From Trichosporon coremiiforme (taxonomy: Eukaryota > Basidiomycota > Tremellomycetes > Trichosporonales > Trichosporonaceae), in NCBI GenBank assembly GCA_039545355.1, contig BCJJ01000003.1:372001-436000 (forward strand): a DNA stretch of 64,000 nt, written 5' to 3'. The position numbers and the translations under genes were made by a program. Positions 33,750 through 45,579 of the stretch are shown piece after piece (within the stretch, counting starts at the first letter, position 1; each line of letters starts with the position of its first letter). The notes under the pieces are model-generated. The model ran no database searches. It saw nothing but the letters and a program-made list of their open reading frames with translations, and had not been told where the DNA came from.

Positions 33750-35748
33750 GGTGGTCGGTGGTCGTCTCTAGGTATGCGGTCGTGGTCTAGTGGTGATGAA
33801 GGAAGAGGTTGTGCCGGTCGCGAGTGGGCGAGAGGTAGAGAGAGAAGGTCAAGAGTCGAAGAGGAAGACGGAAGGAGTAAGGAAGGAAGACAGGCTCCGA
33901 GTGGTCGTGAATACAGGGTGGTAGCGATCGCGGAAAGTTGAGCGGGACCTGGAAGTGAGCCTGATGGTCTTCTGGCGGAGAAGGCAGCTAGGCAACGGGG
34001 TCTGGGAAGATGGAACCGTTTAGAGAGAGTGGATCCATCACATCACAACGATGCACAGGGCGGGGATGCGGGGGACTGGGTCAAGGTCATGCGGGTCGAG
34101 GGTCCTTGGCTCCATTGCCAATGTGCGGGGGCGCTCCTCCAGGTGTCTCCCTTCTGTGCCGCTGGTGTCTCTCATGTTCTCCGCGGGCCGTAAGCGTGGG
34201 CGTCGTCGCATCAAACAGGCTGATAAGGGCTAGCAGCCGGTCTGGCCAGAAGGGGATCAGGAGGGGACCAGCCAATCGCTCCCACGCCGGATGGTCAAGC
34301 GACTCTGGAATGTATCACAGGGCAGGTCCCAGACTATATTTAACAATCTGGGTCACTAGCCGCCTGTAGAATGAACCCTGTTCGCCCTTGCGTCCGGTCC
34401 GCCGCTCCGTGGGTCCACCGTTTGCCATGACATCGTCGGTGCCGTCTTTAAGCACTCCGCTCGTCATTATAGAACGTGCCCACACGCATCTCCATCTCCT
34501 AGCGCTATGGCGTCCGCAGCCCCGACGCCGAGAGTTAGAAGCACCTCCCCATCAGCCAGACGTAAGACGAGGGAGCCAGCCACTCCCGTGTCGCTGCATT
34601 CCATATTTTCGGAGAGCTCCATACCTGCAGCGATCAGTGACAACAACGCCCCGAGGCCTTCTGGCCGTCTGGGCTCAGCCGGGCTCAGCTGGGCGACGGA
34701 TATACGGCTCCCTGGTTGGCCGGGAAGAGTGCCCACAACCACAGGACGGCCAATTCGCAGCGAATCCCAGCCCCTACACGGCCAGTGGGCTTGCGTACCT
34801 GCCTCTCGGACGGCCCTTCCTGCCGCATGCCTGGCGCATGCCTGGGCTAGGTACCGCGGCTTATCAGGCGGACGTGATTGGCTTGCGTAGGAGGATGGGC
34901 CGTAGTGCACCGCCAGATGTCTGCGCCTCACACACGCCGCGAGCGCCGCCAGTGCCGCGGCTCGCGACGCGATAGCGGCTTACATGTATCCTTATTCGCC
35001 GTGCGTGCTTGGCATCGGAGTTCGCTATCACAAGATACACCTCTGATAAGCTCTCGTCCGTCCTCGGCGCCATTGCTGGCGTCGGCAGCTGTCGGCGTCG
35101 TAACACCCTTCACACGCTCCGCGCTCCGCTGAGATCTCCGTCAACATCGCGGCTGCGTACTGCGTACCATAGTTGGCAGTTGACCCGGGACCCATACCAG
35201 CTGGGACAACTCCGCTGCTTTGGGAGCCATTACGGAAGACCAGCCAGCGTCAGCCCTTCAGCCCTTCAGCCCCTCTGTACGGCGGGCGTACCGGCGTCAA
35301 GACCCATCAGACGCAGAAATAGTGCGTCACAGGCACAACTGCAGGCGATGGGAATCCTGAACGGGAATTTTCTGCGAGCCCTGGCGAGCCTGGCTGCCAG
35401 CTGGCCCTCACCCTGGAGTTCGTTGCCCATCTCATCACTGCCCTGGTGCTAGTTGCCCATACTGAGCACCCGCCCTGCATACCATAGGCAATCCAGCATA
35501 CCGCCCTGCAACTCTAGTTATCAGATCACATACATTGTCAATCGCTACAAGACTAATTCAGAATCTCCGCCCTGCGTCTTCGCTGGCCGGATGATGGGTT
35601 ATGCTGTTGAGCTTCCGAGGTTTCGGGCTACCCGAAAAGGCTTGGCTTGGCAATCGGGGAGCAATCAGTCGGATGGAGCGGTAATGGCGGGCAACAGCGC
35701 CGCTTGCCGCTCGCCGCTCGCCGCTCGCTGCGAACGTAGCGCTCGCGC
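33750..35748. other. intergenic, 2 kb
   Basis: Upstream of urease and downstream of the GH5 gene. One plus-strand frame at 34507-34890 begins with a Ser/Pro/Arg-rich stretch that looks mildly protein-like, but it has no recognisable domain and turns Trp/Arg-rich. It is not annotated as a gene. No repeats recognised. Confidence 0.4.
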
Positions 35749-38337
35749 TCAATCCCAGCCGAAGTACTCCATAATGTCGGCCCATAAGCCCTGGTCGCGC
35801 TTCGCGTTGTAGTTGACGCGGAGCGGGCCGCCGTTACGGCGCATCTCAATCATGTACGTCGCCTCGGTGCGCGGCACATCATAGGTCCAGTACAGATACT
35901 GCCCTTCCGTAGTCCAGCTACCGTTACTGACGCGAACGTCGATGTCGAGCTCGAGGTTGCCGGACGTGCGGCCCGTCTTCGAGCTGGGGTCCGCCTCGAG
36001 CAGCGACTGCTGCGACGAGGAGCGCGATGCGCCCATCGGTTGTCCAGTCTCATCCAGGCGCCACTCCAAGTCGCTCGCGTAGTGCACGTACGGGACGTAG
36101 ATCTGCGTTACGCCCGGCGTGTCGCTCGGTGCGACGCGCACCTTGATCCGGCACAGCGTCGAGTTGATGTCGAAACTGATGTCCTCGGGGTAACCGACTG
36201 TTGCGACGGGGTACGGGCGGCAGAAGGCGCCGACGGCACGCGAGCCGTCGAGCAGCAGCTTCGCCGTCACCTCGGTTCCGAGCTCGATGCCCTTCGGCGA
36301 CGGGCGGCGCCACTCCAGCGTTACGGACGACGCGCGCGAGCCGCCTGCACCGGGAGAGTCGTAGCCGCCGCCGCCCTCCTCAATTGCGCGCGTGTCGTCC
36401 GGCGACCACAGCGAGAGGTCCTCGCCGTTCCAGTTGTCGCCCCATTGGTGGCTGTTGTTCGGCACGTAGCACCAGAGCGTGTAGTTGAGAACGTTCGGTC
36501 CATCGCACGCATTCACCGACGCGTCCCATGCACGCTGCTGCTGCGAGTAGTCGCCCTTGCCCTTGCCGTTGTTCGCGTACCCGTACGCCGCCTTGCCGTC
36601 CATGTCGTAAGGGCAGCCGATCTCGCCGATGAGAGTGGGGTAGCTGCGTCCGAGTGACTCGGTCGTGTCCGCCTTGAGCTGTCCGAGCTGCTCCTGGATG
36701 CACTTCCGGATGTTGTGCTCGCCGATTCGCAGAGCCTGTATAAGAGACCAGTACTTGCCCCGCATGACGCCGAGCGCATCTGCATTGAACCAGCCCCAGT
36801 GCCGCGTCATCAGCGTCAGGCCGTCGTAATAGTGCGGCGACGCGCATGCACGGTGTTGCAGGAAGCTCTCCGGCAGCTCTGGGAGCGGCTTGAACACCGT
36901 CGTGTTCATGAAGTGCACAGCTTCGGGGTGCACTGTCCGCACGGCAGTCGCGTATGACATCCAGTGGAGACGCCAGAAGTCGTGCACAAACTCGACCCTG
37001 TGCGATGGATCCTCGGGCAGCGTGTGGAAGTATCCAGGGTTCAGCAGCTTGTTGCTCGCCGGGTCCCAGACATTGTGCATCGCCCAAATGCACTCGCCGA
37101 CCTTCCACTCCGAGCCGCGCACGAAACCCCACTTGCCTGCTCCGCGCTCGGCATCCGCTTCCGGCGTGAGCCACAGCCGCCTGCCCTTCGGGTCGAGCAC
37201 GACAGTTCCATCCTTCGCCGGTCCCAGCGGTCCAAACTTGTAGTTCGGTACCTCAACGACCTGGCCGTTCGCAAGCTGCATATTCTCGAACGGCGTCGGC
37301 ACCGGTCCGAGGAACACGGTCTGGTTCTTTGGCGTCTCATACAGGTTCTCGACGCCGATCAGCCCCTCCGACGGCTCGTTGATCGAGTCCCAGCCGATGA
37401 CTGTTTCGTCCAGCAGACCGGGGGAATCGGCAATGATCTTGCCGAGCTCCAAGACGGCGTCGCAGTAGTGGTCGTTGAGCCAGTCCTGAATGTTCTTGCC
37501 ATCGATGATGCACTTCGGCGCGAACGTCTTGCCGGCGAAGAACAGCGTCCAGACGAGGTGGCCGAAGGCACGGTAGTAGTTTGAGGACCAGATCATGCAT
37601 GCAAGCTCCTCGGGGTGCGGATCCTCCCTTGACGGGTAGTCACTGTGGACGAGGGCGGAGTACGTCGGCGTGATGTTGTGAGGGTCGACGCCACAAGCAT
37701 AAATCGTCCAGATCGGGGCACCAGAGCCTCCTGAGAATCGCGACCACTGCCACGATCAGCATGTCCCACATCGTACACAGCCGACCCGAAACTGCGGGGT
37801 ACTCACAACATCCTGGTGGGGGTCCATGTAGACGCGGAAGCCATACTCCTTGATCTTGTAAAGGCACTTCACGACGTACTTCATGTAATCATAGTCGTAT
37901 TTGCCACTGGCGGGTCAGTCATCGACTCCCAGCTCGCATAGCAGTCACTCACGGCTTGGGCTCGAGCGCTTCCCAGGTGAAACAGAACCGCAGCATGTTG
38001 AAACCCCAGGCGCGCAACCGCGCGAGGTGAACCTGACGGTAAGCGACGTCGTACGACAGCGGCTCGGTGGCTTGATGTAACTCACGTCTGCGCTTCCATC
38101 CTCGAGGTTCAGCGTGCTATTGATCCAATCGGTCGTGGCAGCCTCGGCGTCCTCCCAAAAGTCTTTCTGGCTCCAACTGGGTGTCTTCACTGGGTTCTTC
38201 GCCGAGGCGGAGAGGTTGACGCCGCGGAGTAAGACAGACCTTCCCTGCGTGTCCTGGAAGTGGACGCCCGAGGCGTGAAGGTAGTATGGCGGGACGGGCT
38301 TGCCCGTGACAGGTGAGACCTTGGGAGGAGGGACCAT
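35749..38337 (-). CDS. GH5 glycosidase, Egh1/EGCrP type (steryl-glucoside or glucosylceramide beta-glucosidase)
   Basis: Predicted to release glucose from ergosteryl glucoside or glucosylceramide. Exons in reading order: 38337-38086, 38032-37953, 37906-37807, 37746-35749; 809 residues, the size of fungal EGCrP-type enzymes. N terminus [20 protein letters not shown] with [13 protein letters not shown] joins [13 protein letters not shown] across intron 3; acid/base Glu in [11 protein letters not shown]; nucleophile Glu in [12 protein letters not shown]; substrate region [21 protein letters not shown]-terminal beta domain ends EYFGWD. Oddity: the sequence I treat as intron 1 (38033-38085) itself reads as conserved-looking protein in another phase, so exon 1-2 may instead hide a one-base frameshift. 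Whether it is the glucocerebrosidase or the sterylglucosidase paralogue cannot be told by eye. Confidence 0.88.
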
Positions 38338-38989
38338 CGGAGAGGGTGATATCGAGAATAGCGAGCTTCAGCAGCGACTAAGGCAGGGTGTCTCGCGCGG
38401 GATGTTGGGCAGTTGGCGGCCGGCGAGATTCTATCGATGGAGATCGATGCAGATGAGAATCGGCCGACTGGAATGAATGTGGGTAAGCGAGTTAGTGATG
38501 TGATAGGAGTAGAGAAGGTCGGTCTGATATCGTGCAAGACCCCGCTGTACTTGCTGGATGATTTGACGGAGTTAAGTGATACTGGTTCGGTGGTACGATC
38601 GATCGGCTGGGGTGGGTACATGATCTCGTGACTGGTGACGTACAGTGACGGTACGTGATCTGCCAAGCTGGTACTAGTCGGTCTCAGCGTCGTAGGCTGT
38701 GACTGGCCTGGAGTGTCTGGCGCTAGACGGCCAAACGCGACCCCGGTGGCGACATGAACAGACCATGGGGCTGTGCCGGCTCCCGCCGGCCATGGTCTGC
38801 CGCCTTCTACTGTACAGGACGCAGGACTATTCTCGGAAAATCTTTGCACGTGTGACGCAACAGGGCCTGCCTTGGCGCTAGCCAGCAACCGGGTAACCAG
38901 CTCGGAATGAACTAGGACTCCTTAGACACTTTAGATCTCGACTTGCAACACCCGCTGCTCTTCGTTACGGCGCATAACGCAACCGCGTC
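38338..38989. other. divergent intergenic region between the GH5 gene and RIM13
   Basis: 652 bases shared as promoter space by two outward-facing genes. Nothing further recognised. Confidence 0.55.
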
Positions 38990-41928
38990 ATGGCCTTCAA
39001 CACCTACAATGAAGGCCTCAGAATCGCTTCCGTGCGTGCTCCCGTATCCGAGGCTCAGCCGCTGACCCCCATCAGAACATAGCCAGTCGGGCGATTGCGG
39101 CCGAGTCCTCGATAAGCTCACTGTCCCCGCTCACGTCTCCGCTGCCGACACTGAACAAGGCGTTTCAGCTCTACATCTCCGCGGCAGAAGCCTATTCGCA
39201 CCTCCTGTCCTCTGCGCTGGTCGCAAAGGCCGACCGCCCGACTGTCACGAAGAAATGGCGCCTGGTGCTCGAGCGTGCGGAGAAGGTCAAGAAGCGAATC
39301 CTCGAGCTTGGCGGACGTGTCGGAGCGGCCGAAATAGACGACGGGGCCGAGGAAGCAGCAGTCTGTCGCCGTGCCTCCAGGTTTAACAACGTCGTGGCCG
39401 AGCCTTGGAGGGCGCCTCCACCCGATCGCGAATTCGTCGGCGACCGTTATCGGGACCTGACCCAACCTGAGTTGGCTGACGAGCAACTCGCACACGACCC
39501 GGAATGGGCAGAGGTCTCTTCGTCTCTGTGGGACCTCAAAGGATCTGACTGGCAAGTCAGCCAGGGCCCAGGTGCGGACTGCAGTGTTACCGCTGGGATC
39601 GGTTCCTGCCTGGCCCACAATAAACGCTGGGGAACGACCGTGAGTTGTGTTATTCCCATCTGGTAACTGATTGCCAGCTTTGTCAGGACGCACTATACCC
39701 TCAAGCAGTTTCAGGGCAACCAAGACGGTCAGAGAACGCAAAGCACATCGTTAAGCTACTTCTGAACGGGGCTTGGAGAAATGTAAGCTGCAACGTTTCT
39801 GCACGCTAGCTGACTGGTCAGGTCGTGGTTGATGCTCTACTTCCCCGCTCAAAAATCGACCAGCGGCCACTGCACATCACAGCTCGCAACAGCACTTCCA
39901 TATTGGGACCTGCATGGATCCCAATCGCAGTGAAGGGCTACTTCAAAGCGCGCGGGGGCTATTCGATACCCGGGAGCAACCCGGCGCCGGATATTTACGC
40001 GTTCACCGGGTGGATCCCGGAGCATCTTGATCTGAATAGTGGCTTCCGAAGAGAAAAGGAGTGGAAGCGGCTGTACGATGCTTGGCAGAAGGGTCAAGTG
40101 ATCTTGACGCTAGGGTCGGGCGTGAACGCCAGCGGGGACATGGTACCGTTGCACGCGTACGGTGTTACCAGTAAGATCACCGGGGCGCGTTGATTGCTAA
40201 CAACAGACATCCGCGAGACAGACGGCGATCGCCGTCTGGATATCTTTGATCCGGGGCTTGCCCGAGCGGATCACACGCTGAGTGAGAAGCTCGAGGGCAT
40301 GGACCTGAATGGTGAACGGTTGAATGGTACGTTCACTCTCGGGCCTCTCTAGGGTTACAGAAGCTGACCGAGCGCCAGGGTTCACCTTCTCCATGAGCTG
40401 GGACAAGGTGTGCAGCAAATTCGAGACCCTCAATCTCAACTGGGACCCCACCCTGCTGCCGAATACGATCTCCAGACACTGGTGAGCTTCGATGGTCTTG
40501 ATTTTGATGCTAATTTGTGCAGGTCATGGCCCAAACCTGAAGCTCTGGATGTGAAAACAGACAACCTGTCCCAGGGTGAGTCTAGTGGGGAGCTCAGATC
40601 ACTGATGCATAGGCGCCAACCCTCGATTCAAGCTCATAGCCTCATGTACACGGCCGGATGCCGAGGTGTGGCTGCTGCTATCACAACATGAAGTGTGTCG
40701 GCAACATGTGCTCGACGACGTCGCTCTGCACGTATTCCGTGACTACACGAAGGGCGGACAGGGCCATGACAAGGGACGGATCATCACTTCAGCGCACCAG
40801 GAAACCGTGAGTTAGTTGGAAGCTGCCTCGGTTAACTCCCAGAACCCGTACACCAATGCGTTGCACACCCTCGTCCGCTTGCCCCTACGAGAGGGAGAGA
40901 ACATTTTCAACGTTCTTGCCTCCCGCGACCGAGGGCACTTCCAAACTGGCTTCACGCTCACCGCCTTCGCCTCGCAGGACACGCGCGTGAGCCTGAACAG
41001 AGTCAGCCTGGCTCTGCCGTTCAGTGAAACTGTGCGTTTGGTACTCGGATTCGTGCTAACGCTCAGGTCACGTCAGCTCTCACAAAACGGACAGCCGGCG
41101 GCCACCCTGGCTATCCTCTGCACTTCGTCAACCCGCAGTACAAGCTCACTGTCGGCCAGCCCTCGAACGGCACAGCGGGCGCCAAGAAGTCGACACTACG
41201 GCTGGAGCTGCAGGGAGCGAAGGACATGGCGTGGAACGTGAAGCTGCTGTGGGGCAATGGCGAGCGGGTGTATGAGTGAGTTAATTTCGCCTCGCACTTG
41301 TCAACTGATCCTGCCAGATTGAGCAGTGACACCGTCGTAGTCGCCTCGGGCGCATACTCGTACGGCATGGCGTACTGCGACATCTCCGATGTCGACGCCG
41401 GGGCGTACACCATCCTGGTCTCCTCGTACGAGCAGGACGACACGGGCCCGTTCTCGCTGTGCGTCGAGTCCTCGTCTCCGATTACGCTATCGCCGATTCC
41501 AGCGGAGGGCGCGGGCATGTTCAGTCGTTCAGTGTCTGGGAAATGGTGAGTTCTATCAGTCCATGGCAGTTGCTGATTGCAGGGATGAGATGACTGCCGG
41601 TGGCCGCCCCAGCGGTAACCAGTACCATCGCAACCCACACATCGAGGTCGTGTTCTCCACGCCGGCGACGCTGCAGGCGCGGCTGCACCTGCCGACACCG
41701 GGGCCGATACCCATCAACCTGACGGTCTTTAGACGAGGCGTCGGAAACGAGCTTGGCGAGCTAATCGCCACGAGCGGTCCGTACATCGAGCGGATGAGTG
41801 GTGTCTCGATCGGGCGAACCAAGCTCGGCCCCGGCGTGTACGTGTTTGTGCCGTCGACGTATGGGACGGGCGAACTCGCGGACTGGGTGCTCGACGTATG
41901 GGCGGACGCGGCGTTCAGCGTGGACTAG
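38990..41928 (+). CDS. RIM13: calpain-like cysteine protease Rim13/PalB
   Basis: In the alkaline-pH (Rim/Pal) pathway Rim13 cleaves the transcription factor Rim101/PacC on endosomal ESCRT platforms. Twelve exons: 38990-39031, 39076-39639, 39678-39782, 39822-40170, 40207-40326, 40379-40481, 40523-40575, 40613-40806, 40843-41031, 41067-41275, 41318-41545, 41583-41928; 833 residues. A MIT-like helical N terminus (FQLYISAAEAYSHLL) precedes the protease core. Nucleophile Cys is in GPGADCSVTAG (codon 39580-39582) and His in PLHAYGV (40152-40154). The third triad residue, Asn in family NPW motifs, appears as Asp in DIFDPG. The block NLNWDPTLLPNT resembles calpain-7; C2-like beta domains fill the C-terminal half. 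Eleven introns of 35-52 nt. A second in-frame acceptor exists at 39686. Confidence 0.88.
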
Positions 41929-42674
41929 ATCGACTCGGCATTGGATATCTCTGCAAGGGTAGACTTTCGGGGAGAACCGAGGTGGAGAGTGCGAGTGGAG
42001 GGAGGGATGCATCTCGTGCTTTTGTGGACGCTGGCGGCAGCCAAAATATCAGATTTCTAAGCGTACGCCGGACTGTCCGGGCGGCTAGCGCGCTTATCGG
42101 TCGCTTAGCATGGACAAGCCATGACTGAATCGACACCGCGCTTACCAAGATAGGGCGGGAGCTTGCAGGGTTCGGTCTCCTCCGAGAAGCCGATGGTCAC
42201 GTGATAGGCAAGGTCACCGTTACGATGAAGATCTTCATACTTTCCCGCCGTGCTCGGCGATGCATTGCGGTGACTAGCTTGGCGGAGTCTTGACTTGCGC
42301 GTCAGCTGAGAATCCGCAGCGGGGCTCACGTGGGGGTCGGGGGTGCGGATTTGTGCCGGATTTGGTTGATCGCCACTGGCCCAGGGGCTGGAGGGTGGGT
42401 GGGCATCTGAGATCCGGATCATGCCCCTGCTCCTCCGGCCCCGCCGCGCACATGACAGTACTAAGCGCCCTCACCTTGCATACCGCAGATACCAGCGCGG
42501 CTAGGGGCGGCAAGTGGCGAGTTCTGTTCGAGTACATAGAGTGCGCCGTGTCACCCGGTTTCCCACCTATCTTCGTTGTCTCTACCCACTCCCCCTACCC
42601 TCATTGCCTACAGCAACGAGCAGACCTAGAACTCCATTATCGTACACCAGAACGACTTGATCTAGCTCGCAACA
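41929..42674. other. intergenic between RIM13 and PUT2
   Basis: 746 bases between two genes in the same direction. It contains the PUT2 promoter; no motif is firmly assigned and no gene seen. Confidence 0.55.
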
Positions 42675-44419
42675 ATGGCTGCCATCTTCAAGGTCCCCGA
42701 GATCCACAACGAGCCCATGGTGAGTAACATTTGCGGGAGATGAAGTGGAGTAGCTAACAATCAGCGCCCCTACGGACCCGGCTCCGCCGACCGTAAGGGC
42801 CTCGAGGAGGCTCTCGCCAAGGTTGGCAAGGCTGCGCCTTACGACGTCCCCTGTATCGTGAACGGCAAGGAGATCCGCTCGAACGACAAGGGTTCGCAGC
42901 CCATGCCCCACGACCACAAGAACAACCTCGCCGAGTACCACTGCGCCTCTCCCGAGACTGTCTCTGCCGCCATTGACGGTGCTCTCAAGGTCAAGCCCGA
43001 GTGGGAGGCTCTCCCCTGGGCCGACAAGGCGTCCATCTTCCTGAAGGCCGCCGACCTCGTTGCCGGCAAGTACCGATTCGAGATCATGGCTGCGACCATG
43101 CTCGGCCAGGGCAAGAACGCCTGGCAGGCTGAGATCGACGCTGCCGCCGAGCTTGCCGACTTCCTGCGCTTCTCGGTCAAGTTCGTCGACCAGCTCTACG
43201 CTATCCAGCCCGCTGCCAACTCGCCCGGCGTCTGGAACCGCACCGAGTACCGCGCGCTCGAGGGCTTCGTTCTCGCCGTCACCCCCTTCAACTTCACTGC
43301 CATTGGCGGCAACCTTACCGTTGTCCCTGCGATCCTCGGCAACGTCGTTGTTTGGAAGCCCTCGCCCATGGCCACCTACGCCTCGTACCTGATTTACAAG
43401 ATCCTCATTGAGGCCGGTCTCCCCCAGGGCGTCATCCAGTTCGTTCCCGGCAACCCTCCCGAGATCGTCAAGCAGTGCATTGAGCACAAGGCCTTCGCTG
43501 GACTCCACTTCACCGGCTCGACCCAGGTCTTCCGCCAGCTCTGGAAGGACATCGCCATGAACATCGACAAGTACCGCGGTTACCCCCGCATTGTCGGTGA
43601 GACCGGCGGCAAGAACTTCCATCTCTACCACCCTTCGGCGGACATCAAGAGCGGCGTCGTCCAGGCTATCCGTGGTGCCTTCGAGTACTCTGGCCAGAAG
43701 TGCTCTGCTCTCGGCCGCTGCTACGTTCCCCGCTCGCTCTGGGAGGGCGGCTTCAAGGACGAGCTCGTCTCTCAGACTCAGAAGATCAAGGTCGGCCCCT
43801 GCTACGAGTTCGACAACTTCACCGGTCCCGTCATCGACGCCAAGGCTTACGACCGCATTACTAGCATGATCGAGCAGGCCAAGAAGGAGGGCGGTGAGAT
43901 CCTCGCTGGCGGCAAGGGTGACAACTCGAAGGGCTACTTCGTTGAGCCTACCATCATCCTCACCAAGGACCCCAAGAGCCTCACGATGGAGAAGGAGATC
44001 TTCGGCCCTGTCATGACCGTCTACGTCTACGAGGACGACGACCTCGAGAAGACCATGGACCTTGTCGACAACACCACCGAGTACGGCCTCACCGGATCCG
44101 TCTTCGCTCGTGACCGCCTCGCCCTCGACAAGATGACTCGCCGTTTGCAGAACGCTGCCGGCAATGTGTACCAGAACGACAAGTGTACGGGGGCTGTGGT
44201 TGGTCAGCAAGCCTTTGGTAAGTTTTGGAAGTGTAGAGAGAGTCGTGGAAAGGTGGAAAAGTGGAAAAATGTCTGACAACAACAGGTGGTGCTCGCGCCT
44301 CTGGAACCAACGACAAGGCCGGCTCTATGTCGATCTTCTACCGCTTCCTCTCTGCCCGCTCCATCAAGGACAACTACATCGACCCTGAGGAGTACATCTA
44401 CCCCTCGAACCTTGTGTAA
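42675..44419 (+). CDS. PUT2: delta-1-pyrroline-5-carboxylate dehydrogenase
   Basis: Oxidises P5C (glutamate semialdehyde) to glutamate with NAD+, the second step of proline breakdown, in mitochondria. Exons 42675-42719, 42765-44217, 44286-44419; 543 residues. Aldehyde dehydrogenase hallmarks: AVTPFNFTAIGGNL, the NAD-binding FTGSTQVF, general base Glu in GETGGKN, nucleophile Cys in YSGQKCSALGR, and EKEIFGPV. The C terminus NYIDPEEYIYPSNLV is typical of P5C dehydrogenase. Exon 1 encodes MAAIFKVPEIHNEPM, which lacks the Arg-rich composition of a strong presequence, so import may rely on a weak or internal signal, or an upstream exon was missed. A 566-codon open frame on the opposite strand is a composition artefact. 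Confidence 0.96.
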
Positions 44420-45495
44420 GCATCGTCAGCATCGAAGAGCCCGAAGACGTGTATAATTGTAACATAGAGATTTCATGCACAGCTTGTGCCACCGCGCTCA
44501 GATTACCACTGTCCCCGAGTTGCGCCCCGGGGCACCGGCCTTGTCTTAAACTACTCACCACCTCACCCATGCACTGACGGTCTCGACTCTGCTCATCTGC
44601 TCTAGCTCATCACGAGGACATCGGACGTCGGCTAGCCTCAGTTCACAGCGCGCTGGTATCGAAAGCGCTAACGGCAACGATACTCTGCCACCTCCGACCG
44701 GTCATCCGAGCTTCTTCCCTCTGACCTCTGCTCGCTCAAGCTCACCACTCCTTGCCACGCCCTTATCGTCACCGTCTTCCTTCACGGCAGTCTTTCCAGC
44801 ACGTCTTCCTCGAACGACTCGACGACCTAGTCTCAGACAATGACCGGCTGAGCAGCTCGTACTCCCGCAGTCGACCAGCCCTTCGCGTCTCCCGGTTGGG
44901 TGGCAACAGCATCAGTGAGCAAGGTCAGACGGCTGACACTATCGACCTGCAACTCGCATCCGTCCAGCGCCGAGCATGGAACCCATCATCCAGCGCCATT
45001 GTACCGACGCCGCAGACTTCACCCTCCAATCCCCGCCGCTCGCCCAGCCACAAACGGGGGTGGCGACAGATCGACTACGCGCAGCACTAACACCGCCGCC
45101 GGGACTCTCCTTCTGCCGCCCTTCGCCCTCGACATGTCAGCGACACCAGGCCGGTCCTCAATGCCGCAGCGTGCCTCCATCGAACGGGGCATGCCGGCCG
45201 GCGGCGACGCCGCCGTTATTCACGCACCCGCGCACCGACTGTTACCGCGCCAAGTCTTGAGCTAAGCGCCCGCTGGGGAAGGCAGGGGTGACGTCAAGGC
45301 AGCCGCCCACGCTCTCGCCCTTCGCCGAAAAGCACGTATCACGTGCAGGAACGCGTGCCTGAACCTCCACCCCCACCGGAAATCTTCGGCATCAGAAAAT
45401 AGTTCGCCTCTGCGCGCTCCACTGAGCCACCGACGGCTTCCGTCCACCGTCCGTCGATGCATGGACGCAAAGGGTTGCAAGAAAGGCAAAAAGAC
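44420..45495. other. intergenic, possible but unsupported coding
   Basis: Two Ser/Pro-rich frames at about 44600-44845 and 44752-45090 look mildly protein-like, but no start, domain or frame-consistent splice join was found. I do not call a gene. Confidence 0.35.
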
Positions 45496-45579
45496 AGGTC
45501 ACGACGGGGATCGAACCCGCAATCTCCTGATAAACTAACGAATCGTAGTCAGACGCCTTGCCATTGGGCCACGCGACCT
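45496..45579 (-). tRNA. tRNA-Arg(ACG) with intron
   Basis: Minus strand, 84 nt. Acceptor stem AGGTCGC pairs with GTGACCT (one G-T). D-arm block GTGGCCCAATGGCAAGGC matches eukaryotic tRNA-Arg(ACG). Anticodon stem TCTGA/TCAGG encloses CTACGA, anticodon ACG, followed by an intron of about 11 nt (TTCGTTAGTTT) after position 37. The T arm GCGGGTTCGATCCCCGT carries the B box. The mature tRNA would be 73 nt before CCA. I34 modification would let it read CGU, CGC and CGA. Confidence 0.95.

Noticed and set aside
34507..34890. 127-codon frame starting MASAAPTPRVRS
   Set aside because: The first 50 residues look plausible, but no domain, no splice-consistent extension and later residues are atypical.
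40576..40612. possible frameshift between RIM13 exons 7 and 8
   Set aside because: Explained by an ordinary 37-nt GT-AG intron with conserved phase.
42582..44282. 566-codon open frame antisense to PUT2
   Set aside because: Leu/Val/Asp/Glu-rich shadow; PUT2 on the other strand explains the region fully.
44600..45265. overlapping Ser/Pro-rich frames
   Set aside because: Three frames are similarly open; no start or domain; probably untranslated or intergenic GC-rich DNA.
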